A stretch of 64,000 bases of DNA, taken from Citrobacter arsenatis (GTDB lineage: Bacteria; Pseudomonadota; Gammaproteobacteria; Enterobacterales; Enterobacteriaceae). This document shows positions 42,422-51,278 of the stretch, one piece after another. The stretch covers positions 1,364,001 through 1,428,000 of the forward strand of contig NZ_CP037864.1 in assembly GCF_004353845.1 (NCBI RefSeq), in the 5' to 3' direction. How positions within the stretch are numbered: the first letter of the stretch is position 1; each line of letters begins with the position of its first letter. A program made the translations under genes and the position numbers. The notes beneath the pieces are model-generated. The model made no database searches. It was not told the origin of the DNA and saw only the letters and a program-made list of their open reading frames with translations.

Positions 42422-42578
42422 TTGCTTCATACCGACCATCAAAGAAGACATGACGTTCGGTGATAGTGTGCAGCTTAACGTTGCTCTGCTGAGTGCGCTT
42501 GATACCTGCAATGGACAGGTGCGAACCATCAGAGAAATAGAATCCTCCCGACAAGGAAAGATTGCTCAACCCCAATAA
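42288..42578 (+). CDS. outer-membrane spanin lipoprotein (Rz1-like)
   Basis: 96 residues; signal peptide with lipobox LTSC at Cys21, followed by a short periplasmic domain with prolines (TPTVPIPANLLV). It starts inside the Rz-like gene in a different frame, the usual nested spanin arrangement, and extends 157 bases past its stop. Confidence 0.88.
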   Translation: MRLKTTSALSSLFLILSLTSCADRQIQYEVVKTPTVPIPANLLVDCFIPTIKEDMTFGDSVQLNVALLSALDTCNGQVRTIREIESSRQGKIAQPQ

Positions 42579-42665
42579 GGCGGTGATCAAATCTTGCTGA
42601 CGGGTAAGCCGGAAGTGACCAATCACTACTGAGAAGCAGAGAAACCGTTGCGCTAAGGAGAAGGT

Positions 42666-43175
42666 ATGTCGCTTTATCCATTTGGTAGTGTTCCTGGTCC
42701 ATCAGGACCGCCGGGACCGGCAGGAGCATCATCAGTAAGGCAAAAGTCAGAGTGCTACTTCAGTGGGTTAAGTCTGGTTATACCGACCAACCCTACCAAT
42801 CTGATTAACCTGATTAAAAACCTTACTCACACCGGATCCCTTGCACCATTCTTCAACACAACGACTAACAAACTGAATGTGTTCAACCAGAACACTACGG
42901 TAACGTTTAAGGTTAACGTGATCGGCACATGGTCAGGTGCGTCAACCAACCGAAGCATGACAGTAGATTTCCCGCAGACCAACGGTAACTCGTTGACGAA
43001 AACGCGAGATGCTCAGGTCACGACAGATATTCTTTCTTTTCCGACATTCTTCAGTGTCGACAAGGACGGGAATCTGGCAACCAACGGCAGCGACATAACC
43101 ATCGTATCGAACGGCGCGACATTTACCGCAACGGCGATTCTTCTTGTTGCCGAGCAGATGGTCCCATCCCCATAA
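42666..43175 (+). CDS. virion protein with collagen-like N-terminus
   Basis: 169 residues. Residues 8-22 carry Gly-Pro-rich triplets (GSVPGPSGPPGPAGA), followed by a beta-rich globular part of about 140 residues. Collagen-like stalks with jelly-roll-like heads occur on phage capsid or tail fibres. It stands between lysis and packaging genes with two other small genes, suggesting a capsid-surface decoration. Function inferred. Confidence 0.6.
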   Translation: MSLYPFGSVPGPSGPPGPAGASSVRQKSECYFSGLSLVIPTNPTNLINLIKNLTHTGSLAPFFNTTTNKLNVFNQNTTVTFKVNVIGTWSGASTNRSMTVDFPQTNGNSLTKTRDAQVTTDILSFPTFFSVDKDGNLATNGSDITIVSNGATFTATAILLVAEQMVPSP

Positions 43176-43183
43176 GGTGAAAT

Positions 43184-43432
43184 ATGCAATTACTAAACGT
43201 GCCCGCACCTAAAGGCGTGTGGACTCAGGTCTATGATGGTACCGCAGAAGCAACCATCGCTATTTCTGGTACAGAAGCATACATCTGCCAATCAACAGCA
43301 GCACCAGGAAACCTGATTGGTCTGCCTTTCAGCGGATCCTCTTTGACCCAGTACATTTATCACGCCTCTTCTGGCACTCCTGTATACGTCAAGCCACTTA
43401 ACGCTGACGCAATCATTATCGTTAACGCATAG
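43184..43432 (+). CDS. small beta-rich phage protein
   Basis: 82 residues (MQLLNVPAPKGVWTQVYDGT...), ending IIIVNA. No family is certain; the fold looks all-beta. Same strand and tight spacing with the capsid-fibre-like genes on both sides. Confidence 0.6.
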   Translation: MQLLNVPAPKGVWTQVYDGTAEATIAISGTEAYICQSTAAPGNLIGLPFSGSSLTQYIYHASSGTPVYVKPLNADAIIIVNA

Positions 43433-43440
43433 GTGAAATC

Positions 43441-43644
43441 ATGCCAGTAATCGTCGTCGCTCAGTCGGGCGAAGCAGTAAGCGTAGTAAAATCATCAGAG
43501 GCTCCAGTGGCAGCAACTACCTCCACTGCCGGTACAGTTAAGCAGATGACATTCACTGCACAGTTAACATCAGCGCCAACTCAAGCTGACTTCAACTCAC
43601 TGCTGACTAAGTTGATCGCAGCTGGTCACATGGCATCAAGCTAA
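43441..43644 (+). CDS. head fibre-like protein
   Basis: 67 residues. GTVKQMTFTAQLTSAPTQAD and the following FNSLLTKLIAAGHMASS match the C-terminal signature of the head-fibre family (Phage_fiber_2) as I know it (VKQ...L..ALR.AGI). It probably attaches to the capsid. Confidence 0.65.
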   Translation: MPVIVVAQSGEAVSVVKSSEAPVAATTSTAGTVKQMTFTAQLTSAPTQADFNSLLTKLIAAGHMASS

Positions 43645-43653
43645 GGATGATTT

Positions 43654-44253
43654 ATGGCAACTCCGGATTGGGAGGCCATCGAGTCGGCTTACCGCGCCGG
43701 GGTGTTGAGCCTCCGAGAAATAGCATCGCAGCATGGCATCAGTGATACCGCCATACGCAAGCGAGCAAAGAAAGAAGAATGGACGCGCGACCTAGCAGCG
43801 AAGGTAAAAGCTAAAGCTGATGATCTGGTTCGCAAGAGAGAGGTTCGCGCAAAGGTTCGCAGTGAGAACCAAATTAGCGAACGCGAACTTGTAGAGGCCA
43901 CAGCAGAGGCGATCGCCAATGTTCGCATGGAGCATCGCGGCGATATCAAGAGAGCGAGAGAGTTAGCGAACTTGCTCTTCAGTGAGCTCTCAGCTGAATG
44001 CGCAGACGTAGAATCGCTTCATAAGCTCGGTGAGTTAATGCTGAGTCCTGATGATAAAGGCCAGGACAAGTTAAACGACCTTTATCACAAGATCATCAGC
44101 ATGCCTCAACGCGTCAAATCCATGAAAGACCTTAGCGACACCCTCAAGACATTAATCGGCCTTGAGCGTGAGGCTTACAGCATCAAAGAGGATGAGCCTT
44201 CAAGCGTCAATAAAGGAACCAGCCTCAATGACTTCTACAACACCAACTCTTAA
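43654..44253 (+). CDS. terminase small subunit
   Basis: 199 residues. N-terminal helix-turn-helix (LSLREIASQHGISDTAIRKR) that should recognise the packaging site, then a charged helical oligomerisation part. Overlaps the large subunit gene by 26 bases. Confidence 0.9.
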   Translation: MATPDWEAIESAYRAGVLSLREIASQHGISDTAIRKRAKKEEWTRDLAAKVKAKADDLVRKREVRAKVRSENQISERELVEATAEAIANVRMEHRGDIKRARELANLLFSELSAECADVESLHKLGELMLSPDDKGQDKLNDLYHKIISMPQRVKSMKDLSDTLKTLIGLEREAYSIKEDEPSSVNKGTSLNDFYNTNS

Positions 44254-45601
44254 CCCAGTATTGCGAGATTTCTGGACTACGCAATCACGCAACAAGATTC
44301 TCTACGGTGGTCGGGCAAGCTCAAAGTCGTGGGATGCGGCAGGTTTTGCTATTTACCTGGCAAACAACTACAAGCTACGCTTCCTTTGTGCTCGTCAGAT
44401 ACAAAACAAGATCGCCGAGTCGGTCTATGCACTGCTGAAGATTCAGATTGAGCGCTTTGGCCTTCAATCGCGTTTCCGTGTGCTGAAAGATAAGATAGTC
44501 AATCGCGTTACCGGCACAGAGTTCATCTTCTACGGGCTGAAGAACAGCGTTGATGAGATTAAGTCACTTGAGAGTATCGACGTTCTCTGGCTGGAAGAAG
44601 CCCACGCCTTGACCGAAGAGCAGTGGGAGATATTAGAGCCCACCATCCGTAAGGAGGGATCTGAATGCTGGTTTATCTTCAACCCCAACCTCTACACCGA
44701 TTTCGTATATCAGAACTTCATCGTTAACCCACCTCCAAGGACGCTGGTTCGCAAGATTAACTTTGATGAGAACCCGTTCTTATCGAAGACGATGCTTGAA
44801 GTCATCGACGCAGCGAAAGAGCGAGACGAAGAGGCGTTTGAGCATGTCTATCTCGGCGTGCCGCGTTCTGATGATGACGCGACGGTCATTAAGCGATCCT
44901 GGATAGAAGCATCCATTGACGCACACATAAAGCTAGGTTTCGAGCCAGAAGGCATGAAACGCATTGGGTTCGACGTTGCGGATGACGGTGAAGATAAATG
45001 CGCCATGGTGTATGCGCATGGCTCAGTGGCGTTCTGGTGTGATGAATGGTCAGCAAAAGAGGATGAGCTAAGCAAGTCATGCTCACGCGTATATGGCGAG
45101 GCGCTCAATCGCGATGCTCACATCACCTATGACTCCATCGGCGTAGGTGCGTTTGCTGGTAGCAAGTTCGGTGAGATTAACGCAGAGCGTAAAACCAGAA
45201 TCCAGTATGCGAAGTTCAATGCTGGCGACTCGGTGCATAACCCTGAAAAGCTCTACGTTGAGAAGATAACCAACAAGGATTATTTCTCAAACATCAAAGC
45301 TCAGTCGTGGTGGAGTCTTGCCGACCGGTTCAGAAACACATTCAACGCCATTAAACGCGGTGAGCCATTCAAGCCAGAGAAGATGATCAGCATTTCCTCT
45401 GAGATGCCATATCTCGAAAAGCTTAAGACTGAACTCAGCACCCCCAAGCGCGACTTCGACAACAATGGCCGCGTAAAGGTTGAGAGCAAAAAGGACCTAG
45501 CTAAGCGCGAGATAAAGTCGCCAAACCTGGCTGATGCTTTCGTCATGGCGTACGCACCGATTAACCGCTCACTTCTCGTTGGCAAAAACTCAGGCTGGTA
45601 A
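44228..45601 (+). CDS. terminase large subunit
   Basis: 457 residues; DNA-packaging ATPase/nuclease of the PBSX-like group. Walker A is GGRASSKS (27-34), Walker B-like IDVLWLEEAH, and the C-terminal nuclease domain includes GFDVADDGEDK. The start MTSTTPTLNP at 44228 is preferred since upstream codons lie in the small-subunit gene. Confidence 0.95.
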   Translation: MTSTTPTLNPVLRDFWTTQSRNKILYGGRASSKSWDAAGFAIYLANNYKLRFLCARQIQNKIAESVYALLKIQIERFGLQSRFRVLKDKIVNRVTGTEFIFYGLKNSVDEIKSLESIDVLWLEEAHALTEEQWEILEPTIRKEGSECWFIFNPNLYTDFVYQNFIVNPPPRTLVRKINFDENPFLSKTMLEVIDAAKERDEEAFEHVYLGVPRSDDDATVIKRSWIEASIDAHIKLGFEPEGMKRIGFDVADDGEDKCAMVYAHGSVAFWCDEWSAKEDELSKSCSRVYGEALNRDAHITYDSIGVGAFAGSKFGEINAERKTRIQYAKFNAGDSVHNPEKLYVEKITNKDYFSNIKAQSWWSLADRFRNTFNAIKRGEPFKPEKMISISSEMPYLEKLKTELSTPKRDFDNNGRVKVESKKDLAKREIKSPNLADAFVMAYAPINRSLLVGKNSGW

Positions 45602-45602
45602 C

Positions 45603-47090
45603 ATGTCAAAACGAAAAACAAGCGCAGCACAGAAGCCGCGCAAGCTTGCTGTGGGCCAGTCATGGGCATCTGACAGCGAGATGCAAAAAAGAAAGATTGA
45701 TCAGCACTTCTCAAGCATGAAGCATGGTGCTTACAAGCCGCCTGCTGGAGTGGTTCCTGATAATGTTGTGGTTGGCGATAGCGTCGACTATGGCATGCTG
45801 AACAGTGTGTTTGTTTCGTCTGACTCGGTGTTTATGGGGTATCCATTACTGGCTACCCTGGCGCAGAAATCAGAGAACCGTGTCGCCTGTGAGCAGTCGG
45901 TCAATGAGGTTTTCCGTAAGGGCTTCAAGGTTAAGTCCAACGATACAGAAAATGACCGGTCAAAAATCATCGGTCAGATTGAGGACGCGTTTGAGAAGTA
46001 CGCGGTAGAGAAGCACCTTAAACTGCTCGGCTTCAACGCTGAGGCGTTTGGCAACTCATTCCTGTTCGTGAAAATGAAAGGCGATGAGAATGAGCGCGAC
46101 AAAGAGTTGCTGCTTGACCCAACTAAGATTAAGAAAGGTGATCTTGAAGGGTTCCGCGTTGTTGAGCCAATGTGGACATATCCGCAAGCTTATAACGCGA
46201 TTGACCCGATCAGCCCTGACTTCTTCGTGCCGCAGCAATGGTATGTGATGGGGCGAATTGTAAGCGCCAGCAGAATGAAATCTCTGGTGCTGTACTCAGT
46301 GCCGGACATGCTTAAGCCATCATATAACTTTGGCGGGCTGTCACTGATTCAGATGATGCTCCCCTATGTAACAAACTGGGAGAGCGTCCGCGACGACATC
46401 CCGAGAATAATTACTTCCTTCAGGACTTACATCTGGTCTACGAATATGGAAACGTATCTGCAGGATCGCAATGAGTTCGACAAGCGACTCGATACTCTGG
46501 TCTACGGCAAGGACAACCACGGCGTTCTGGCAATCGATAAGGGTCAGGAAACTCTTGAGCAAATGAACACATCGCTAACCGGTTTGCATGAGCTACAAGC
46601 CGAAATGCTGCGTCTTATTTGTGTTCCATCACGACTTAGCGTCACAAGCCTGACGGGTAGCCAGCCTAGCGGAATGAACGCCAGTGGCGAGGGCGAGCGT
46701 GAATCACAGCACGAGAACATCTCCAACAAGCAGAAGAACAGCTACAAGCCAGTTCTTGACTGGGTGCTGAAAATCCTCTGCCTGAATGAGTTTGGTGAGT
46801 TCTATGAAGACCTTTACATCGACTTCAACCCTCTGGATGAGCTGAGCGATCTGGAAATTGCCGACATCAACAACAAGAAGGCTGACACCTACGTCAAACT
46901 GATTGATGCTGAGGTCGTAACACCAGAGCAGGTGTGTAATGTGATCGCCGCAGATGATGATTCCGAGTTCAACGGTATCAAATATGAAGTCGTGAGCATT
47001 TACCCTGAAGGTGATCCTGATGAAGATAAAGACCCTTCGCAGGGTTCACTACAACGCGACGATAGCAAATCAATACGCGATGTCGCTTAA
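45603..47090 (+). CDS. portal protein (DUF1073 family)
   Basis: 495 residues. The region from 45 to 430 matches DUF1073 portals (SVDYGMLNSVFVSSDSVFMG; SVTSLTGSQPSGMNASGEGE). It forms the DNA entry ring. Databases sometimes attach an anti-CBASS Acb1-like name to this family; position next to terminase and the F-like gene supports portal. Confidence 0.9.
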   Translation: MSKRKTSAAQKPRKLAVGQSWASDSEMQKRKIDQHFSSMKHGAYKPPAGVVPDNVVVGDSVDYGMLNSVFVSSDSVFMGYPLLATLAQKSENRVACEQSVNEVFRKGFKVKSNDTENDRSKIIGQIEDAFEKYAVEKHLKLLGFNAEAFGNSFLFVKMKGDENERDKELLLDPTKIKKGDLEGFRVVEPMWTYPQAYNAIDPISPDFFVPQQWYVMGRIVSASRMKSLVLYSVPDMLKPSYNFGGLSLIQMMLPYVTNWESVRDDIPRIITSFRTYIWSTNMETYLQDRNEFDKRLDTLVYGKDNHGVLAIDKGQETLEQMNTSLTGLHELQAEMLRLICVPSRLSVTSLTGSQPSGMNASGEGERESQHENISNKQKNSYKPVLDWVLKILCLNEFGEFYEDLYIDFNPLDELSDLEIADINNKKADTYVKLIDAEVVTPEQVCNVIAADDDSEFNGIKYEVVSIYPEGDPDEDKDPSQGSLQRDDSKSIRDVA

Positions 47091-47787
47091 GGGACTCATC
47101 TCTGAAATGGTCAAGAGTGCTGACTACTGGGCACGAGCTCAGTACAACGCACATCAGTCAGGCGAGCGCGGCATGAATGACATAGCCGACCGCCTGATTG
47201 ACCTCAGGGAGCGATGGGTTGCCACGTTCTCAGATGCGGCCGTAACGATAGCTCCTAAGTTTGTTAATGCAGTAGACAGCACGGCGACAAAATCACTCAA
47301 GCGCTCAATCGGTGAAAAAGACCTGCCAAAGGTTAAGTTCACAATGACCCCTGAGATGAAACAGGCTGTTGATGGCATCGTTGCCGAAAACGTCAACCTG
47401 ATTAAATCCATCCCTGAGAAGTATTTCACCCAGGTGCAAACAATCACGCTCCAGTCGATTACGCGAGGTCGTGACCTGCAGTACATGACCGAAGAGCTGC
47501 AGAAGCAATTCGGCGTGACGAGGCGCAGGGCAGAGCACATTGCTATCGACCAGAACAACAAGGCTACAGCGGAGTTGTCGAGGGTAAGACAGAAATCTCT
47601 AGGCATCAAAAGAGGTATCTGGATTCACTCTGGCGGAGGAAGCCACCCGCGACCCAAGCATGTAAAGGCGAATGGTCAGGAGTTCGACCTTGATAAAGGA
47701 TTGCCGGTTGGTGATAACGGTGAATACGTTTTGCCGGGGCAAGAGATAAATTGCGGTTGCAGCTGGAAGCCGGTGCTGCCATTCTGA
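47020..47787 (+). CDS. Mu F-like head morphogenesis protein
   Basis: 255 residues from the ATG at 47020, overlapping the portal by 71 bases. C-terminal Mu gpF/SPP1 gp7 domain: RRRAEHIAIDQNNKATAELS, KRGIWIHSGGGSHPRPKHV, and ending PGQEINCGCSWKPVLPF, the usual signature. A minor capsid protein. Confidence 0.9.
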   Translation: MKIKTLRRVHYNATIANQYAMSLKGLISEMVKSADYWARAQYNAHQSGERGMNDIADRLIDLRERWVATFSDAAVTIAPKFVNAVDSTATKSLKRSIGEKDLPKVKFTMTPEMKQAVDGIVAENVNLIKSIPEKYFTQVQTITLQSITRGRDLQYMTEELQKQFGVTRRRAEHIAIDQNNKATAELSRVRQKSLGIKRGIWIHSGGGSHPRPKHVKANGQEFDLDKGLPVGDNGEYVLPGQEINCGCSWKPVLPF

Positions 47788-47795
47788 TAGATAAC

Positions 47796-47849
47796 ATATC
47801 TGGCTAGGGTAGCTCCCGAAAAGCGGCATCGTCACCGCCTGCCAGATAT
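47796..47849 (+). ncRNA. candidate three-way-junction RNA
   Basis: A perfect outer stem atatctggc/gccagatat (47796-47804, 47841-47849) encloses two hairpins: ggg-tagct-ccc (47807-47817) and gcgg-catcgtca-ccgc (47823-47838). There is no T-run, so it is not a terminator. It lies between the F-like gene and two small accessory genes. Could be a processing site, regulatory RNA or DNA cruciform; untested. Confidence 0.4.
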
Positions 47850-47879
47850 CTCTGACGAAACGACTAAGGCGAGGTTGTA

Positions 47880-48125
47880 GTGGAAAAAGTAAATTTCGAT
47901 ACGGTTGAGATATGCGAAGGTATTCATTGCAAAGATTGTGGTTGGCCTATCATACACGCCTGTGTTAATTGGGACACTGATCTATTCCCAAGCCAAGAGC
48001 ATCTTGATGTATATCCTGATGATGAAATAGCAGACTGGTGGGGATATTGCTCAAATAAAACCTGCAAAAATCACACCGGAAGGGCCTGGGGGCAGAGCGA
48101 ATTAGACTTTGCACAAAGAGGCTAA
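47880..48125 (+). CDS. cysteine-containing moron protein
   Basis: 81 residues with GTG start. Two cysteine pairs (HCKDCGW and YCSNKTCKN) could form a zinc site; C-terminus acidic. It interrupts the head gene order and ends before a shared terminator, so it is likely accessory. The bases before its start (gaggttgt) recur before the next gene. Confidence 0.55.
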   Translation: MEKVNFDTVEICEGIHCKDCGWPIIHACVNWDTDLFPSQEHLDVYPDDEIADWWGYCSNKTCKNHTGRAWGQSELDFAQRG

Positions 48126-48154
48126 AAACTCAATAACGACGAGACGAGGTTGTG

Positions 48155-48400
48155 ATGGAAAGAAATGAAGCAATCGAATGGGCTAGGAAAAATATATCAG
48201 CCGAAGATTGGCCTATGCATAAAGGTCATCACTTTGATATGGATGAAGGCATATGGTGCGGGGACTTCCCTGCATTACCTTCTGGATTGTATTGGGACAA
48301 GGCTCCAGCATTTGAAGACTTTCAAATCTGCAAAAAAGGCTCCATCCCATCCAGCTCAGATTATTTCTGGCCGATAGGTTTCACTACCATCCATCAATAG
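48155..48400 (+). CDS. small moron protein, unknown
   Basis: 81 residues (MERNEAIEWARKNISAEDWP...), tryptophan-rich; ATG at 48155 after gacgaggttgtg. Not a structural family I know. Paired with the 47880 gene and followed by a terminator. Confidence 0.55.
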   Translation: MERNEAIEWARKNISAEDWPMHKGHHFDMDEGIWCGDFPALPSGLYWDKAPAFEDFQICKKGSIPSSSDYFWPIGFTTIHQ

Positions 48401-48418
48401 CAAAAATACTCACAAACA

Positions 48419-48442
48419 GGCTGCCTAAGGGCGGCCTTTTTT
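48419..48442 (+). terminator. terminator after the moron pair
   Basis: ggctgcc/ggcggcc stem with a taag loop and six T. It separates the accessory genes from the DUF2213 gene, yet late transcription (Q-modified) must read through. Confidence 0.85.
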
Positions 48443-48465
48443 ATTGCCTGAAGAAAGGTAAATCC

Positions 48466-49746
48466 ATGCCAGTACATCAGAAAGATGGCGAATGGTACTG
48501 GGGTAGCAAAGGCCCGTTTGTGTCGAAAGAGAAAGCCGAAGAAGTAGAGCGAGCGGCATACGCTAATGGCTACCGAGGCGACTCCTACGACATGGGCTCA
48601 TCAGTCCGCACGTATGACGATTACGGTCGGATGAACATCACCCAGTGCAACATCAGCAAAGAATGCGTTAGCCCGTACAGGGGCTCAAGTTTGCCGGGGT
48701 GGAGAGATTTAGGCCTTAACCCTGATCGCCTCTATTACATCTACCGCCCAGCAGAAGAGCTTATCCGCGCCGCTGACTCGTTCAATAACGTGCCGGTGAC
48801 CATTGAGCACCCCAACCAGTTAGACACGCCTGACACTCCGCAGGAACGTGTAGGCACAACCGGGACAGATACGCGATTCGAGGCTCCTTATCTAGTTACC
48901 AGCATGAAGCTGTGGGATAAGGACGCGATCGAAGGTGTGGAGAACTCCACGCGGCGCGAGCTTTCCATCTTCCCTTCATTCTTCGACCTGGATATGACCC
49001 CGGGCGAGTTCATGGGTCAGGCGTATGACGGCGTTGCCAGAAACATTTCAGGTAACTCTGTCGCGCTGACCATTAAAGGCCGTGTTGGCGCTGAATGCGC
49101 CGTAGGCGATTCACAAGACCAAGAGGAAACTTTGATGGAAGGCTTGACCGACCTGATTAAAACCAAGTTTGCAACAGCATCCGATTCGGACGCTGATGAA
49201 CTGGCAAAGGGCATCATGGAGCTTATGGCTCAGCATGAGCAGAAAGAAATTAACTCCGGTGATGAGGACGAAGAAAAAGACCTCAAAGACAAGGAAGAGC
49301 GCGATCGTGCTGAGCGTGAAAAGCTGAAGAAAGAAGGCAAGGACAAGGAAGAACAGAAAGACCTTGAGAAAAAAGAATATCGCGAAGATTACGAGCGTAA
49401 AAAACTCGAAGGTGACGAGGAAGATAACAAAATGGGTGATAGCGCCATTCGAGACCTGGTGAGCAAAGCAAAGAATGAGGCGCTTGCAGAAGCCCGCCGT
49501 GAATTTGCAGCCACCAGAGAAGCAATGCGTACCGTTGAGCCGGTTTATGGTCATGTATCGGGAGACTCCGCTGACGACATCTACAAAGCCGTGCTGAAGC
49601 AGGAGAAGGTAAACATCGAAGGTGTTCACCCATCAGCCTACAAAGCGTTGGTGCAGATGGCTATTCATGGCAAGACCAGCAAACAACCAGTCGGTGACTC
49701 TGCTGAGAAGCAGGCAAGCGCTGCTGACTTCAAAGACTATTTCTAA
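48466..49746 (+). CDS. DUF2213 prohead protease with scaffold-like tail
   Basis: 426 residues. N-terminal DUF2213 domain (about 45-215): NNVPVTIEHPNQLDTPD, ENSTRRELSIF and the AYDGVARNISGNSVALT segment. From residue 250 on, a highly charged coiled coil (EEKDLKDKEERDRAEREKLK) as in scaffolds. An in-frame MEGLTDLIKT at 49135 might be an internal start for scaffold alone. It should mature or organise the prohead. Confidence 0.82.
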   Translation: MPVHQKDGEWYWGSKGPFVSKEKAEEVERAAYANGYRGDSYDMGSSVRTYDDYGRMNITQCNISKECVSPYRGSSLPGWRDLGLNPDRLYYIYRPAEELIRAADSFNNVPVTIEHPNQLDTPDTPQERVGTTGTDTRFEAPYLVTSMKLWDKDAIEGVENSTRRELSIFPSFFDLDMTPGEFMGQAYDGVARNISGNSVALTIKGRVGAECAVGDSQDQEETLMEGLTDLIKTKFATASDSDADELAKGIMELMAQHEQKEINSGDEDEEKDLKDKEERDRAEREKLKKEGKDKEEQKDLEKKEYREDYERKKLEGDEEDNKMGDSAIRDLVSKAKNEALAEARREFAATREAMRTVEPVYGHVSGDSADDIYKAVLKQEKVNIEGVHPSAYKALVQMAIHGKTSKQPVGDSAEKQASAADFKDYF

Positions 49747-49758
49747 GGGAAACCGAAC

Positions 49759-50247
49759 ATGACTTTTCAGCAAACCGTAACTCTGTACCCGGCTCCGGGT
49801 AAAGAAGGCGACCTGGCATCACTTAACCCTACTGCTGTGGCACTTCCTCCGGAGGGCTCTTACAAGGCTGGCGCAAATGGTGTTTACCAGGCTCGCTGGG
49901 TATGGGTAGATGGCACAGATCCAACTCTGGTTAATAACACTGGTACCGGACTGCCTTTAGGTTGGGTGATGAATACCGGTAAGGGTGTCCTGCCACTGAA
50001 CACTACCGGATCAATGCTGGTAGAGCCAGGAACCGATCTGGGTGTTTTCACACTCGGTGACTTCTGGGTGCGTACTGCAACAGCAGCAACCAAAGGACAG
50101 AAGATTTTTGCTGTTCTCGCTGATGGCACATCTAAAACCGGTGCTGCCGGTGCAACCATTTCTGGTGCAATTGAAACGCCTTACTGGGTGGCTTCGGATG
50201 CCGATGCCAACTCAATTATCAAAATGACCAAGCAGGGGGTTCTGTAA
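49759..50247 (+). CDS. structural cement/decoration protein
   Basis: 162 residues, all-beta (RWVWVDGTDPTLVNNTGTGL), placed right before the major capsid gene and ending on its start codon. This position and composition fit the gp24-like cement proteins that stabilise capsids. Confidence 0.7.
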   Translation: MTFQQTVTLYPAPGKEGDLASLNPTAVALPPEGSYKAGANGVYQARWVWVDGTDPTLVNNTGTGLPLGWVMNTGKGVLPLNTTGSMLVEPGTDLGVFTLGDFWVRTATAATKGQKIFAVLADGTSKTGAAGATISGAIETPYWVASDADANSIIKMTKQGVL

Positions 50248-51278
50248 TGGAGCTTAATCAATCCACGCTGCCGCAATATCTGAAAGTGCTGGCAGACAAG
50301 GGCGTAGTCTTCGAGAAGACCCCTTCTTATCTTTCCATGAAAGGCGTAGTTGGTGACTCCGCAGTAGATATGGCTACCGTGGCAAACGGCGGCATTCCAG
50401 CGGCAGCAGCCCAGGTCATCGACCCGATGATCATCAAGCAACTCTTCGCACCTACCGTGGCAACCCAGATTTACCCGGAAGTGAAGAAAGGCACTTGGGC
50501 TGTGCAGGATGTTTTATTCCCACGCACTGAAGAAGCGTATGAAATCGTTGCTTATGACGACCGCTCTCGCGCTGGCTCTACCCACGTGAACGCCAACTGG
50601 GAACAGCGTCGCCAGATGCGATTCCAGGGCATGAACGAATGGGGCGATCTGGAGCAAGAGAAGTACGGCATGGCGCTGATTCCTTACGTTGCCATGAAAC
50701 AGGCGGCTGGCGTTGATGCTATTAACCGTTTCTTCAACAAGTCCTACATGTACGGCATCTCTGGTGCGCCAAACTTCGGCATCATGAACGACCCGGCACT
50801 CCCTGCGGCACTGACTCCGATCACCACCGCTGATGGGAAAGTGAAATGGGCAGACAAAGACGCCGTTGGCATCTTCAACGATGTGAAAAAGACGTTTACC
50901 AACCTGGCAGCAAAAAACCAGGGTCTGGTGCAGGAAACCAGCCCAATGAAACTGGTTGTGAGCCCAAGCGATAACGCCTCTTTGAGCGCAATCAACGCAC
51001 TGGGTACGGCTTCCGCTATCGACCTGATTAAGAAGACCTATACCAGCCTGACCGTTGTTGTCGTGCCTGAGTTTGGTACTCCTTCAGGTGGTCTGATTCA
51101 GCTGATCGCCGAAAGCCTGGGTGGCACGCCTGTCGGTAACACCGTCTATACCGAAAAAATGCGTGCATTCCCGGTATTCGTTGAGCACTCAATGACCAGT
51201 CAGAAACTGGCAGCCGGTACTCTCGGCACCGTTATCTACCGCCCATCTGGCGTTGTTCAAATGACAGGGACTCTCTAA
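50247..51278 (+). CDS. major capsid protein (DUF2184)
   Basis: 343 residues. The DUF2184 pattern is seen: AAAAQVIDPMIIKQLFAPTV, WAVQDVLFPRTEEAYEIVAY and a C-terminal AFPVFVEHSMTSQKLAAGTL. HK97-like fold is expected for this family. Shares its start with the preceding stop. Confidence 0.88.
   Translation: MELNQSTLPQYLKVLADKGVVFEKTPSYLSMKGVVGDSAVDMATVANGGIPAAAAQVIDPMIIKQLFAPTVATQIYPEVKKGTWAVQDVLFPRTEEAYEIVAYDDRSRAGSTHVNANWEQRRQMRFQGMNEWGDLEQEKYGMALIPYVAMKQAAGVDAINRFFNKSYMYGISGAPNFGIMNDPALPAALTPITTADGKVKWADKDAVGIFNDVKKTFTNLAAKNQGLVQETSPMKLVVSPSDNASLSAINALGTASAIDLIKKTYTSLTVVVVPEFGTPSGGLIQLIAESLGGTPVGNTVYTEKMRAFPVFVEHSMTSQKLAAGTLGTVIYRPSGVVQMTGTL

Noticed and set aside
45603..47090. DUF1073 protein as an anti-CBASS factor
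   Set aside because: Length, place between terminase and the F-like gene and family features fit a portal; the Acb1-like name comes from a related domain.
49111..49629. Leftward hydrophobic open frame opposite the DUF2213 tail
   Set aside because: Antisense of lysine/glutamate codons reads as F/L; a composition artefact, not a membrane protein.
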